Positions 1 to 9,321 of a DNA stretch of 64,000 bases are shown here, piece by piece. The first letter of the stretch is position 1. Each line of letters opens with the position of its first letter. Under the pieces are notes generated by a model. The model worked only from the letters and a program-made list of their open reading frames with translations. It searched no databases and had not been told where the DNA came from. Both the position numbers and the translations under genes were made by a program. Location of the stretch: positions 40,179-104,178 of IMG/VR virus record IMGVR_UViG_3300044611_001318; one strand, written 5' to 3'. This DNA is from a virus.

Positions 1-310
1 GATTGAAATGGCGGCAGATAGAGCACCATTTATTGACCAATCACAATCAATGAATATCTACATGTCAAACCCAACATTATCAAAAATTTCATCATCACAT
101 TTCTACGGATGGGAAAAAGGATTAAAAACACTTTGTTATTACGTTAGAACAAGAGCAATCTCAACGGGAGCTAAACACTTAGCTATGGACGTATCAAAAA
201 TTAACAAACCAAAACCAACACCTGAACCACCAAAGGTTGATTACAGTTATATGAATTTACCTCCAAAACCTGAGAATAGTGAATTTGATTGTTTTGGTTG
301 TTCATCATAA
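1..310 (+). CDS. nrdA: Ribonucleoside-diphosphate reductase large subunit, C-terminal end (partial)
   Basis: This is the 3' end of a gene that begins before the window; the reading frame enters at base 2. The product reduces ribonucleoside diphosphates to deoxyribonucleotides in the cytoplasm, supplying dNTPs for phage DNA synthesis. The visible part matches the C-terminal portion of class Ia alpha subunits: an [13 protein letters not shown] segment, then [20 protein letters not shown], which corresponds to the conserved barrel end. A flexible proline-rich tail follows, ending in a CFGCSS motif. The two cysteines two residues apart are the redox-shuttle pair that relays electrons from thioredoxin or glutaredoxin to the active site. 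The spacing is C-x-x-C as in eukaryotic-type tails, whereas E. coli NrdA has C-x4-C. A terminator follows at once. The ATG at base 8 is an internal Met, not the start. Confidence 0.93.
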   Translation, partial: IEMAADRAPFIDQSQSMNIYMSNPTLSKISSSHFYGWEKGLKTLCYYVRTRAISTGAKHLAMDVSKINKPKPTPEPPKVDYSYMNLPPKPENSEFDCFGCSS

Positions 311-330
311 TTAACAATATCCGATGTGTT

Positions 331-356
331 ATCCCGAGCTAGGTCGGGATTTTTTA
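331..356 (+). terminator. Intrinsic terminator after nrdA
   Basis: A perfect 7-bp stem (ATCCCGA at 331-337 pairing with TCGGGAT at 344-350) with a 6-base loop is followed directly by TTTTTATTT. It lies 20 bases after the nrdA stop codon and upstream of a TATTTAT promoter-like motif, so it separates nrdA from the next unit. Confidence 0.85.
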
Positions 357-366
357 TTTAAAGAGG

Positions 367-373
367 TATTTAT
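367..373 (+). promoter_or_regulatory. Candidate late promoter element TATTTAT
   Basis: TATTTAT ends four bases before the ATG at 378 and just downstream of a terminator. It belongs to the family of identical motifs found in front of many virion genes in this window. No TTTG is present at the -33 position. If it acts as a -10 element, transcription would start at or next to the start codon. Confidence 0.5.
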
Positions 374-377
374 TATT

Positions 378-1145
378 ATGTCTAATATCATACAAGAAGA
401 AATTGAAAAAATAAGAAAAATGATGCTCTCAGAGAACATGGTTCAGGAGGGTGGTGAAAAAAAGTTAAAACAAACTTTAGACATTCTAAAAAAGAAAAAG
501 AAAGTTTTATTATTAAGTTGTTCAAATAGATATAATTGGGATGATAAAAATATTGATGTCCCTAAATCAAAAATCTTAGCAATGTATTTAAATGAAGAAC
601 TTGGGGATAAATCAGTTTTCATGGATGTTTCTGAATTAAAAATATTTCCTTGTGAAGGAAATGTGTCTAGAGAAGAAGGTAATAGTTGTGGACTTTTAAA
701 ATCTTTACTTAAAGATGATAAAAAAAATCCTTCAGGATACCATAGATGTTGGGCTAGTTTAAATAATAAGTCAGATGAACTATGGAAAGTATCTAAAGAA
801 CTTTTTGAAGCGGATGCTGTAATATTTTTTAGTTCAGTGAGATGGGGACAAGCAAATATGTTCTATCAAAATTTAATTGAGAGATTAACTTGGATTGAAA
901 ATAGACATGCTACTTTAGGTGAAAAAAATATAGTTGAAGGCATTGAGACAGGATTTATCTGTGTTGGACAAAACTGGAATGGTGAAGATGTAACTAAAAC
1001 CCAAATGAAAGTTCATGAGTTTTACGGATTTGAACCAAATAAGAAACTATATTGGAATTGGCAATACACAACAGATGTTTATGACGAAAGTAAATCTTCT
1101 TACAAAAAATCCCACAAAAAGTTTATTGACGATATGGGATTATGA
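378..1145 (+). CDS. Flavodoxin-fold NAD(P)H-dependent FMN reductase-like protein
   Basis: The protein has 255 residues if it starts at ATG 378. I chose this start because the frame extends upstream only through the terminator hairpin, and the TATTTAT motif sits 4 bases before this ATG. After a 40-residue charged N-terminal extension comes a flavodoxin-like core: VLLLSCSNRYN as the first strand and phosphate-binding loop, SKILAMYL as helix 1, and ADAVIFFSSVRWGQANMF as the second flavin loop region. This layout is typical of NADPH-dependent FMN reductase and iron-sulfur flavoprotein families, which transfer electrons from NAD(P)H to flavin. The N-terminal EEIEKIRKMMLSE segment is not part of that fold. 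It resembles short peptides in other proteins here (59705 and 61799 genes), and LSE fits a T4-type prohead protease site (L-x-E), so the enzyme may be packaged. The electron acceptor is unknown. Confidence 0.65.
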   Translation: MSNIIQEEIEKIRKMMLSENMVQEGGEKKLKQTLDILKKKKKVLLLSCSNRYNWDDKNIDVPKSKILAMYLNEELGDKSVFMDVSELKIFPCEGNVSREEGNSCGLLKSLLKDDKKNPSGYHRCWASLNNKSDELWKVSKELFEADAVIFFSSVRWGQANMFYQNLIERLTWIENRHATLGEKNIVEGIETGFICVGQNWNGEDVTKTQMKVHEFYGFEPNKKLYWNWQYTTDVYDESKSSYKKSHKKFIDDMGL

Positions 1146-1317
1146 AATTGGTTATTATAGGTACTCACCCAAAGGAAAACCAATAATTGATTGTATAAGT
1201 TACTACCCTATTAATGATTTTATAAACGAATATCTACTTAAACAAGAATTTGTAGAATTTGAATATGAAAATGAAACTCCAAAAACTATTGAGGGTAAAA
1301 TTATTGTTTTGATATAA
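1126..1317 (+). CDS. Small hypothetical protein (TTG start)
   Basis: This 63-residue ORF overlaps the end of the reductase gene by 20 bases and ends 26 bases before the gp25-like gene. Only a TTG is available as a start close to the junction; upstream ATGs in this frame lie deep inside the reductase gene. The sequence from WDYEIGYYRY onward has ordinary protein composition (aromatic, mixed charge) rather than shadow-frame composition, which is why I keep it. No family is recognised. An ATG at 1142 in another frame gives only about 14 codons and is rejected. Confidence 0.4.
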   Translation: MTIWDYEIGYYRYSPKGKPIIDCISYYPINDFINEYLLKQEFVEFEYENETPKTIEGKIIVLI

Positions 1318-1331
1318 ATTTAATTTTTCAG

Positions 1332-1338
1332 TATTTAT
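1332..1338 (+). promoter_or_regulatory. Candidate late promoter element TATTTAT upstream of gp25-like gene
   Basis: TATTTAT ends five bases before the ATG at 1344. A TTTTG lies 20 bases upstream (1307-1311), so this copy also resembles a host-type promoter. It would serve the baseplate operon beginning at 1344. Confidence 0.5.
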
Positions 1339-1343
1339 TTAAT

Positions 1344-1796
1344 ATGGCAAATGGTGTAACATACGGTATTACTTTTCCTTTTAAAGATTCGCTAAATGGT
1401 AAATTTTTGGATTTATCAGATACAAGTGAAGAAGAAATTAGAAGTAGTTTAATACATTTATTACTTACAAGAAAAGGTAGTAGATATTTTATGCCAAACT
1501 TTGGGACAAGATTATATGAGTTTATTTTTGAACCACTTGATAGTCCTACTTTTGACCAAATAGAGACAGAAATAAAAGAAGCGGTTGAAACTTACATACC
1601 AGGATTAACAATTACTTCAGTTAAAATTGAACCAGCGGTTGAGACTCAAGATACTTTACAAATAAATAATGAGTCGGCAACTGAATTTAATTTTACTAAT
1701 ACTCCTGAAATTGAATACACCGCAAAAGTAAGAATAAATTATAATATTACAAATAATGTATTTAATACCGCAGGATTTGTAATTATTAATATATAA
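1344..1796 (+). CDS. 25: Baseplate wedge protein, gp25-like
   Basis: This 150-residue protein matches the GPW/gp25 family (T4 gp25, a small baseplate wedge subunit with a lysozyme-inhibitor-like fold that helps join wedge to sheath). Family features visible are the RSSLIHLLLTRKGSRYFMP segment (residues about 32-51) and NFGTRLYEFIFEP right after it. Together these form the conserved helix, 'R.G.R' and 'P.fGt.l...lFe' signature. The length is close to that of T4 gp25 (132 residues). It is followed after 4 bases by the gp6-like gene, the order expected in a T4-like baseplate cluster. It is required in the virion and is presumably expressed late from the TATTTAT motif upstream. Confidence 0.93.
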   Translation: MANGVTYGITFPFKDSLNGKFLDLSDTSEEEIRSSLIHLLLTRKGSRYFMPNFGTRLYEFIFEPLDSPTFDQIETEIKEAVETYIPGLTITSVKIEPAVETQDTLQINNESATEFNFTNTPEIEYTAKVRINYNITNNVFNTAGFVIINI

Positions 1797-1800
1797 AACT

Positions 1801-3672
1801 ATGATATCATATACTACAAGGGATTTTCAGGCAATTAGATTAGAGTTAATAAATTATGTTAGAACTTATTATCCTGATTTAATTCAAAACGTAAATGATG
1901 CTTCTGTTTTTTCTGTATTACTTGACTTAAACGCTGCGGTTACTGATAACTTAAATTATCATATTGATAGAAGTTTACAAGAAAGTGTTTTACAATTTGC
2001 ACAACAACCAAGTTCACTTTATAATATTGCTCGAACTTATGGATTAAAAATTCCTGGAATGAGACCATCGATTTCATTGGTTGATTTTTCAATACAAGTT
2101 CCACCTTTTGGTGACGCTCCTGCTGTACAATCTAGTACAGGTACATTACAACCACCAGACTCTGCTTATTTTGGAATTTTAGCTAAAGGTAGTCAGGTAA
2201 TTGGTGCTGGTCAAACTTTTGAAACTTTATACGATGTTGATTTTGGTAATGATTTTAATAGTGAAGGAATGGTTAACAGAACAGTAATTCCTAACTTTAA
2301 CGCTAATAATATATTAATTAACTATACAATTACAAAAAGAGAAGTTGTTATTAATGGTATTACAAAAGTATTTAAGAGAGTTATTAATACTCCTGAAACA
2401 AGACCATTTTTTGAATTTTTCTTACCTGAAAAAAACGTATTGGGTGTAACTGGTGTAATCTTAAAAGACGGTACTAATTACAACAACATTCCTTCAGCAC
2501 AAGAGTTTATGGATACTACAAACTTAACTAATAAGTGGTTTGAAGTTGAGGCTTTAGCTCAGGACAATATTTTTATCGAAGACCCAACAAAACCACAGGA
2601 TGAAACAGGTATTAAGGTTGGTCGTTATTATAAAACAAACCAAAAGTTTATTACTGAATATACACCACAAGGATTTTTAAAATTAACTTTTGGTGGTGGA
2701 AATACATCCTCAGATGAACTATTAAGACAATTTACTACTAATGGTACTCCTTTAGACATATCGAAATATCAAAATAACTATTCTTTAGGTTCAACACTTA
2801 AAGGTAATTCAACATTATTTGTTCAGTATCGTGTTGGAGGTGGATTGGTAAGTAATCTTGGACCTGGTTCAATTACTCAACTTGGAACTGTGAACTTTAA
2901 TGTATATGGTAGTGACCAAAATAAAGTTACTGCAGTAATTAATTCTTTATCTTGTAACAACATATTACCATCAATTGGTGGTGCAAATTATCCAAGCATT
3001 GAAGAAATTAGAAATTTAATAACATTTAACTTTGCCGCACAAAACAGAGCGGTAACTATTAATGATTACGAAGCGATTATTAGAAAAATGCCTTCAAGAT
3101 TTGGAGCACCTGCTAAAGTTGCAATTACTGAGGTTGATAATAAAATAAACGTACAAATTTTGTCATACGATTCTACAGGAGCGTTAACTGAAGTAGTATC
3201 TGGTACAATAAAAAATAATATTGCAACTTATTTGTCAAATTACAGAATGATGAATGATTATATCCAAGTTCTTTCGGCTCAAGTAATTGATTTAGCGTTT
3301 GACATTTTTATTGTACTTAATAGTTCACAAAATCAGGGTGTTGTAATTTCAAATATAATATCAAGGATTAATACTTATATGAGTCCAAGTAATCGAGGTA
3401 TGGGTGAAAATCTTTATATATCACAATTAAGAGCGTTAATACAAAGTGAAGAAGGTGTTATTACTGTTGCATCTATAAATGTGTATAACCGAGTTGGTGG
3501 ATTATATTCATCATCACAAGTTTCTCAATCATATTCTAATACAACAACAAAAGAAATTAAGGTTATAGAAGATACTATTTACGCAGAACCAAATCAAATT
3601 TTTAATATTAGATTCCCTGATAAGGACATTAAAGTGTCAGTTAAAAATCTAACAACAGTTAATTTCAGTTAA
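1801..3672 (+). CDS. 6: Baseplate wedge protein, gp6 / baseplate J-like
   Basis: This 623-residue protein resembles T4 gp6 and the wider baseplate J family, which forms the wedge ring of contractile tails. The N-terminus (YTTRDFQAIRLELINYV, then DLIQNVNDASVFSVLLDLNA) is the typical gp6 opening, in which a helix pair precedes 'DLnayv.dnlnyhid'. The C-terminal half contains the J-like part: NRAVTINDYEAIIRKMPSRF followed by regular beta-alpha repeats. Its length is near the T4 protein (660 residues). It lies 4 bases after the gp25-like gene, so the two are likely cotranscribed. Confidence 0.9.
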   Translation: MISYTTRDFQAIRLELINYVRTYYPDLIQNVNDASVFSVLLDLNAAVTDNLNYHIDRSLQESVLQFAQQPSSLYNIARTYGLKIPGMRPSISLVDFSIQVPPFGDAPAVQSSTGTLQPPDSAYFGILAKGSQVIGAGQTFETLYDVDFGNDFNSEGMVNRTVIPNFNANNILINYTITKREVVINGITKVFKRVINTPETRPFFEFFLPEKNVLGVTGVILKDGTNYNNIPSAQEFMDTTNLTNKWFEVEALAQDNIFIEDPTKPQDETGIKVGRYYKTNQKFITEYTPQGFLKLTFGGGNTSSDELLRQFTTNGTPLDISKYQNNYSLGSTLKGNSTLFVQYRVGGGLVSNLGPGSITQLGTVNFNVYGSDQNKVTAVINSLSCNNILPSIGGANYPSIEEIRNLITFNFAAQNRAVTINDYEAIIRKMPSRFGAPAKVAITEVDNKINVQILSYDSTGALTEVVSGTIKNNIATYLSNYRMMNDYIQVLSAQVIDLAFDIFIVLNSSQNQGVVISNIISRINTYMSPSNRGMGENLYISQLRALIQSEEGVITVASINVYNRVGGLYSSSQVSQSYSNTTTKEIKVIEDTIYAEPNQIFNIRFPDKDIKVSVKNLTTVNFS

Positions 3673-3704
3673 CATCATTTATTTTTTGAAAATCGTGTGT
3701 AAAC

Positions 3705-3711
3705 TATTTAT
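3705..3711 (+). promoter_or_regulatory. Candidate late promoter element TATTTAT
   Basis: TATTTAT ends 12 bases before the ATG at 3724, in a 51-base intergenic gap. The motif is flanked by TGTGT (3696-3700) and ACACA (3718-3722), a weak inverted repeat that would enclose it. Confidence 0.45.
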
Positions 3712-3723
3712 TAAAAAACACAC

Positions 3724-6700
3724 ATGTCTTCATCTTACAGAATTAGAACAGAGTTAGGGATTGATAAAGTAATTCAGGTAAAACTTGAACAAAATTTTGA
3801 CACACTTGAATTATTGTCTTTATCAATTAATCCAAATGATACTTACATTAGAGCTTGTGCTGACTATGGGGTGGTTGTTGGTAGAGTTTTCTGCAATAAC
3901 GGATTTGGTTTACCTAACGCTAAAATATCTATTTTTATTGCTTTAGATGAGGCAGACATCAATGATACTGTAATTAGTACATTATATCCATACAGAACAA
4001 TTAATGACGTTAATGAAGATGGTTACAAATACAATTTATTACCTTATACACCCTCTTACACAGGACACATTCCTGTTGGGACTTTTCCTGATAGAAATGA
4101 CGCTTTAACTAATAAGTCGGTAATTCAGGTTTACGACAAGTATTTTAAGTTTGTTGTTACCACAAATGGTTCGGGTGACTTTATGATATTAGGTGTACCA
4201 CCAGGACAGCATACTTTATTTATGCAAGTTGATTTGTCCGATATTGGTGAGTTTTCATTTACACCTGCGGATTTAATTAGAATTGGTAGAGCAACTGAAT
4301 CACAAGTTAACGGGGCTCAGTTTAAGTTTTCTGAAAATTATAGTGAACTACCTCAAATTGTGACAATATCAAAAACAGTTCAAGTTGCACCATTTTATGG
4401 TGAACAAGAAACTTGTGATTATTATATTGCAAGAACTGACTTTGACTTAACTGCTGAAGCTCAAGTTACTATTTTACCTACAGCAGTTTTTATGGGTTCA
4501 TTGGTTTCAACAGTTGATGAAACTAAATTAGGGTATAATAATATCTATGACAAATGTAAAATCCCAAAAACAATGGGTGACTTGTGTGACTTGACTTCAG
4601 GTCCTGGGCAAATATTGGCGATAAGACAAAGTTATAGAACTGATAGTGACGGATTACCGATATTGGAAACAGTTGAATTAGAAAATGGTGGTAAAGTAAT
4701 TGATGAAAATGGAGCTTGGTTACTAGAAGTTCCAATGAACCTTGATTATGTTTATACCGATGAAGAGGGTAATCAACAAATAACACAAAATCCTGAAGTT
4801 GGTATACCGACAAAAGGTAAGTACAGATTTAAAGTAAAATGGGAACAAGGCCCTGAAATTTCCGAACCTACTAAAAGAGCTTATTTTTTAGTTCCAAATA
4901 TTAAAGAATATGGTTGGACTAATTCAGACGACCCATATTTGGATTACCAATTTAATGAACAGATTGGTATTCCTGTATCTATTTTCATACCATCAAATTC
5001 TCCAAATGAGAATGGTGAGTATGTTTATTTATCAGACGCAGGTTTAAATCCTAATGAAACTAATCGAGTGTATAGATTAACAGGTACGTTAAATGTTGAA
5101 AACTTTCAAATATATTACTCTGATGGTACTCAATATCTTTCACAAAATATATATCCGCAAGATTTTACATCTTTATATTTTGTTTATGATAGAATAGATG
5201 ATGGTTCAGATGCAATCATCAACTTCTTAAAAATTGATGAAGATAGATTTTTACTTGAACAGTCATATGCTTTTAGTTTAGATTGGACAGACTATGCTAA
5301 TGTGTCAGCCGCAATTAATTGTGAAGATACATTTATGGAACTTAAATATAATAAAGTTTACACTGTTAGTCAGTTAATGGATAGATATGTTTCGGAAAGG
5401 AGACCGTGGAATACAACAGGTATTAAAAATATTTTAGATGATAAATGTACAGGTGAATATAACAAATTTCCAACCAATGATGCATTTTTTAGAGTAAATT
5501 TTACATATATAGTGTACAACATATTCTTTGAAATTTTCAGATATATCGCAATGATTTTAATGATTATTGCTCACATTTTGGGATTTCTATGGTTAGTTGT
5601 CGGACCAATTTTGGCGACAATTGTTTCATTAATTCAAACTCTTGTTTATGGAATATGTGTTTCGTTAAATTGGATTAGAAGAAGATTTGGTAGACCTGAA
5701 AGAACATGTAATACACCAATAGATGTTAGTGCATTTTTTACAGGTAATCCTTTTAAAAATCTTGGTTTACCTTTATTATTGTATACTGAAGATGGTTGTG
5801 AAAGATGTAATTGTAGGTTAGATGACCAAAGAATTAATTTTGATTCTATTGGACAACCTAATTTATATACGTTACTTAATTCAAGTATTTTAATTGACTC
5901 AACCGATTTTACACTCTATCGTAGTGATAATGTTGAATCTGAGTATATATCTGGTTTATATGCTGGTGACGTAAATCCAAGTCAATATTTTGAGTATAAT
6001 AGATTTCCGTGGGTTATTGCTGAAATTGAAGTTGAAGTTGAGGTTAACAATAACGGAGATACTGATATTAGAACATTAACTAACTCTCATTTCTCAACGT
6101 CGCTACCTTATTCTGAATATTTAAATTCTTGGAACAATAAAGGTAGATATTTTGATGGTACTGATATTGAAACTGATTTTGGTCTTCCAACTGACTTTTA
6201 CGGTTCAACAAGAATGATAGTTTCAATTGAACCTGATTTTAACAATCCTCAAACAAAATATCATATGGATAATTTTACGGTATTGTTTATTGACCCGTCG
6301 GCTAGTCCGTTAGAAGCTGGTAAGATAGTATCATTTCAGGATAGAGATATGTCAATTGACCCGAATTATTTTTCTGAACAAAGACAAGTATATGCTACAG
6401 GTACAACAATTAATTTATCACATATTAATGTACAATGGACAAACCCTACAACGGGGCCTAACCAAGCTAGTCAAATGATGACAACGTATAATATACCAGG
6501 ATTTGATAGTTTACCTAAGACAACAGGTTTTCCATCTGACATTGAATATTTCCAAGTAATTACGGGATGGACAGTTGGTCAATATAAAGAAATTATAGGT
6601 AACCCTTTTGGTGGTAAATTTGGACTCTTATATAATTACAGTATGACTCATTATGAATATAGTACAGGTAATAATATTGCGGGGTATAATGGAAGAATTA

Positions 6701-9321
6701 GGAGATTTGAGAATCCACAAAACATTATTGGAATATCTAATTTAATATCAAATATTGATGATTATCAAATTGTTGTTTTAATGAGAGGTGTTGATGTTCA
6801 CTCACCTAGAGTAAAACAAAGAATTTATACTGACCCATTTTTTAATGCCTTTGGTTATGGTTATGGGTATGTTAATAACAATGGGTCTTTACCTCCATTA
6901 AATCAAGTTTTAGACAATCCAAGTGGTTATATTGAAGGTTATTACAAGTTAAATATACCCTTACAACCAAATGCGTATAATAATAAAACTTGTACAAGAC
7001 ATAATCAACTGGGTACTAATACTGACGCTGACCAATGGGGTAGTACTGTATTTTATGATAGTTACGCCTTTTTATATAATACTAATTTATTTTCAGCGTA
7101 TATTACTAATATGTTAAATTACTATTCGTCTTTTGATATAACCACGTTTGGTCAAAATGGTAGTAATAGTCAAATACCACCTCAGTTTTCCGATGGTAGT
7201 TACAATCCATTATACTTGAATTTTGATAATGGTTATACTAGAAATAGTACGTTAAATTTTATGGGAGGTTATTTTAGTGTACAACAACAAAATCCTGCGA
7301 GTGGGGCAGGAAACTGTAGTTTACCAAAACCGGTAACTCCCGTTTATACTTTAAATTATTGGAACTTTCCTGAGTTATATAGTGGGAATGGTTTAATTCC
7401 CTATCAAACATTAGAAGGACAGTCTTTGTATTATTTAAATATTGGTTATTCTTATTACAATTCAGATTGTGAATTTTGTAATGGAGGTCTCGGTGAACCA
7501 TGTAGTTTACTAGTTAATAGTTACAGTAGTTTCCAAAGAGGCTTTATTTCACCTTCATACAATAGTACAAATTCATATGCTAATTCTAACGCCAATGGAT
7601 ATACAATCTATTCAAGTATTAATATGAATAATAGTTCAAGAATTGTTGTAAGAACTGATAGGTTACCGACATCAACATCTGAGTCAATTAATGGTGGTAA
7701 TAGTTACTTGATGCACCAAAACCCAACATTTGCAATTTTCCAATACAACGACTCTGGTGAACAATCTGAACTAACTAATGTAACACAACAAGCATTTTCA
7801 ATTAATGATAGTACAAATCAATTTTTACCTTATGCTGAAGTCGCTGACTCTTTAGCTGATTGTGAAAAGGCGGTAATGTTAAAGTGTTATGAGTTAATTA
7901 ATGGAGTGCCCACTATAAAACCTGATTGTGAGGAATTAATGAACCCAACATCGAGCAATAAAAAATTCTTTAATTATGGTACAGGATGTTATAATTTAGT
8001 TTCAAAATTAATTGCAACTATTCCTGATGACATAAGGTCGATTGTTGAATGGTCACAAAGAGTTAAAGTTAATAATGCGGTATGTTTCAATGTGTTTTCC
8101 CATTCATTTTCAAATCAATGGATAAATGGTACTTTATACGCTTATCCATTCAACAATAAAAGAGTATTTACTGGTTCTGATAATAGACCGTACAGTATCT
8201 TTTGTAAGGATACAATATACTTCCATGAAACAAGTAATAATTTTTATTACAGAAGTTCTCCTTGGTCAGTGACTGAAGGATTTATTGGTAAAAATAATAC
8301 AACTTTTGGTAACACTATTGACTTTGGAAATTATAAATTTTTACAGTCACCTACAACAATTTTAGATTTAGGGCCTAAAGCTTATTTCATTCAGGAGTTA
8401 GTAAATAATGATGACTATGATGGTTATATTGTTTCTAAAATTAAATCTACAAGTTACAATAATGTTTCTGAAATTTTGAATTTGTTTATATTAAGTCGTT
8501 TAGTTAATCCAAATTTTTTACAATTTTTAATACCATCGACACCGGGTGTGAATGAAGGTTCGGACGACCCAACCGTAAGAGGTTTCTTTAAAAATAGAAG
8601 ATGGGAAAATAACAATACTAGTACATTACCTGCATTAGTTGATGCTGATTATGCTCAGATGATATCAATTAACTCTGAGTTTGGTATAATACCATTTAGT
8701 GTTTCTAATTACGCTCAAACAGTAGATTCAGTATACCAACCTGTAATTTTAGGTGACGAAAATAATTTCCCATTTTTTGGATTGTTATTAACAGGTATTA
8801 CCCAAGATAGAGATTATATATCACCAAGACGAACTATATGGAATCCACAGGCAACTATTGATACCCCACAACAATATAATTTTACTGAAATTCCTGTTAA
8901 GTCACAAGAAGTACCATTTTATTTATGGAAACTTATAAAAATGAATAATGAAGAGACTGGACAACCTATGGACTATGGGACAATTTTTGGTTCACAAAAT
9001 AATAATTGGGTGACAAACTATCCTGATTCAACAGGGGAGTTTAATAATTCATTCTTCCAATACAAATATCAAAAATTAGATAGATTTAATAATGCTAGTC
9101 GATATTTTCAGGTGGATGGAAACTTGGCGGCTAATTATAGAGGGACTTTAATAAACTTTGACTCAAATAATGTACCAACAGATACAATACCGACTCAAAA
9201 CTTTAATCCTCAATTTTTAGTAGGTGCTCCAAACCACTTCTATTTTGGATTAAAAAGAGGTGGAAGTGCGTTAGATAGATTTTTAATAAAATACGTAAAT
9301 ACAGAAGAAGTAATTGAATGA
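3724..9321 (+). CDS. Very large baseplate/tail structural protein with hydrophobic segment
   Basis: This 1865-residue protein lies directly downstream of the gp25- and gp6-like genes, where T4 carries wedge genes 7 and 8, so it is most likely a baseplate or tail component. I recognise no full-length family. Near the N-terminus, VCNNGFGLPNAKISIFIALD and the later SGDFMILGVPPGQHTLF look like a carboxypeptidase-regulatory or transthyretin-like beta fold. Residues about 598-648 form a strongly hydrophobic stretch (IAMILMIIAHILGFLWLVV and following) long enough for two membrane passes. A cysteine-rich turn (GCERCNC) comes about 50 residues later. The rest is Asn/Tyr/Ser-rich beta-type sequence, common in virion proteins. 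A hydrophobic belt in a tail protein suggests insertion into the host membrane during ejection, which is inference only. The gene end overlaps the next gene. Confidence 0.75.
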   Translation: MSSSYRIRTELGIDKVIQVKLEQNFDTLELLSLSINPNDTYIRACADYGVVVGRVFCNNGFGLPNAKISIFIALDEADINDTVISTLYPYRTINDVNEDGYKYNLLPYTPSYTGHIPVGTFPDRNDALTNKSVIQVYDKYFKFVVTTNGSGDFMILGVPPGQHTLFMQVDLSDIGEFSFTPADLIRIGRATESQVNGAQFKFSENYSELPQIVTISKTVQVAPFYGEQETCDYYIARTDFDLTAEAQVTILPTAVFMGSLVSTVDETKLGYNNIYDKCKIPKTMGDLCDLTSGPGQILAIRQSYRTDSDGLPILETVELENGGKVIDENGAWLLEVPMNLDYVYTDEEGNQQITQNPEVGIPTKGKYRFKVKWEQGPEISEPTKRAYFLVPNIKEYGWTNSDDPYLDYQFNEQIGIPVSIFIPSNSPNENGEYVYLSDAGLNPNETNRVYRLTGTLNVENFQIYYSDGTQYLSQNIYPQDFTSLYFVYDRIDDGSDAIINFLKIDEDRFLLEQSYAFSLDWTDYANVSAAINCEDTFMELKYNKVYTVSQLMDRYVSERRPWNTTGIKNILDDKCTGEYNKFPTNDAFFRVNFTYIVYNIFFEIFRYIAMILMIIAHILGFLWLVVGPILATIVSLIQTLVYGICVSLNWIRRRFGRPERTCNTPIDVSAFFTGNPFKNLGLPLLLYTEDGCERCNCRLDDQRINFDSIGQPNLYTLLNSSILIDSTDFTLYRSDNVESEYISGLYAGDVNPSQYFEYNRFPWVIAEIEVEVEVNNNGDTDIRTLTNSHFSTSLPYSEYLNSWNNKGRYFDGTDIETDFGLPTDFYGSTRMIVSIEPDFNNPQTKYHMDNFTVLFIDPSASPLEAGKIVSFQDRDMSIDPNYFSEQRQVYATGTTINLSHINVQWTNPTTGPNQASQMMTTYNIPGFDSLPKTTGFPSDIEYFQVITGWTVGQYKEIIGNPFGGKFGLLYNYSMTHYEYSTGNNIAGYNGRIRRFENPQNIIGISNLISNIDDYQIVVLMRGVDVHSPRVKQRIYTDPFFNAFGYGYGYVNNNGSLPPLNQVLDNPSGYIEGYYKLNIPLQPNAYNNKTCTRHNQLGTNTDADQWGSTVFYDSYAFLYNTNLFSAYITNMLNYYSSFDITTFGQNGSNSQIPPQFSDGSYNPLYLNFDNGYTRNSTLNFMGGYFSVQQQNPASGAGNCSLPKPVTPVYTLNYWNFPELYSGNGLIPYQTLEGQSLYYLNIGYSYYNSDCEFCNGGLGEPCSLLVNSYSSFQRGFISPSYNSTNSYANSNANGYTIYSSINMNNSSRIVVRTDRLPTSTSESINGGNSYLMHQNPTFAIFQYNDSGEQSELTNVTQQAFSINDSTNQFLPYAEVADSLADCEKAVMLKCYELINGVPTIKPDCEELMNPTSSNKKFFNYGTGCYNLVSKLIATIPDDIRSIVEWSQRVKVNNAVCFNVFSHSFSNQWINGTLYAYPFNNKRVFTGSDNRPYSIFCKDTIYFHETSNNFYYRSSPWSVTEGFIGKNNTTFGNTIDFGNYKFLQSPTTILDLGPKAYFIQELVNNDDYDGYIVSKIKSTSYNNVSEILNLFILSRLVNPNFLQFLIPSTPGVNEGSDDPTVRGFFKNRRWENNNTSTLPALVDADYAQMISINSEFGIIPFSVSNYAQTVDSVYQPVILGDENNFPFFGLLLTGITQDRDYISPRRTIWNPQATIDTPQQYNFTEIPVKSQEVPFYLWKLIKMNNEETGQPMDYGTIFGSQNNNWVTNYPDSTGEFNNSFFQYKYQKLDRFNNASRYFQVDGNLAANYRGTLINFDSNNVPTDTIPTQNFNPQFLVGAPNHFYFGLKRGGSALDRFLIKYVNTEEVIE

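Noticed and set aside
324-377. Extension of the reductase gene upstream to ATG 324
   Set aside because: The extension runs through an intrinsic terminator hairpin and its peptide is not protein-like. The TATTTAT motif and spacing support ATG 378.
1142-1186. ORF from ATG 1142 overlapping the reductase stop
   Set aside because: It ends after about 14 codons; the other frame (1126-1317) is longer and has a more protein-like composition.
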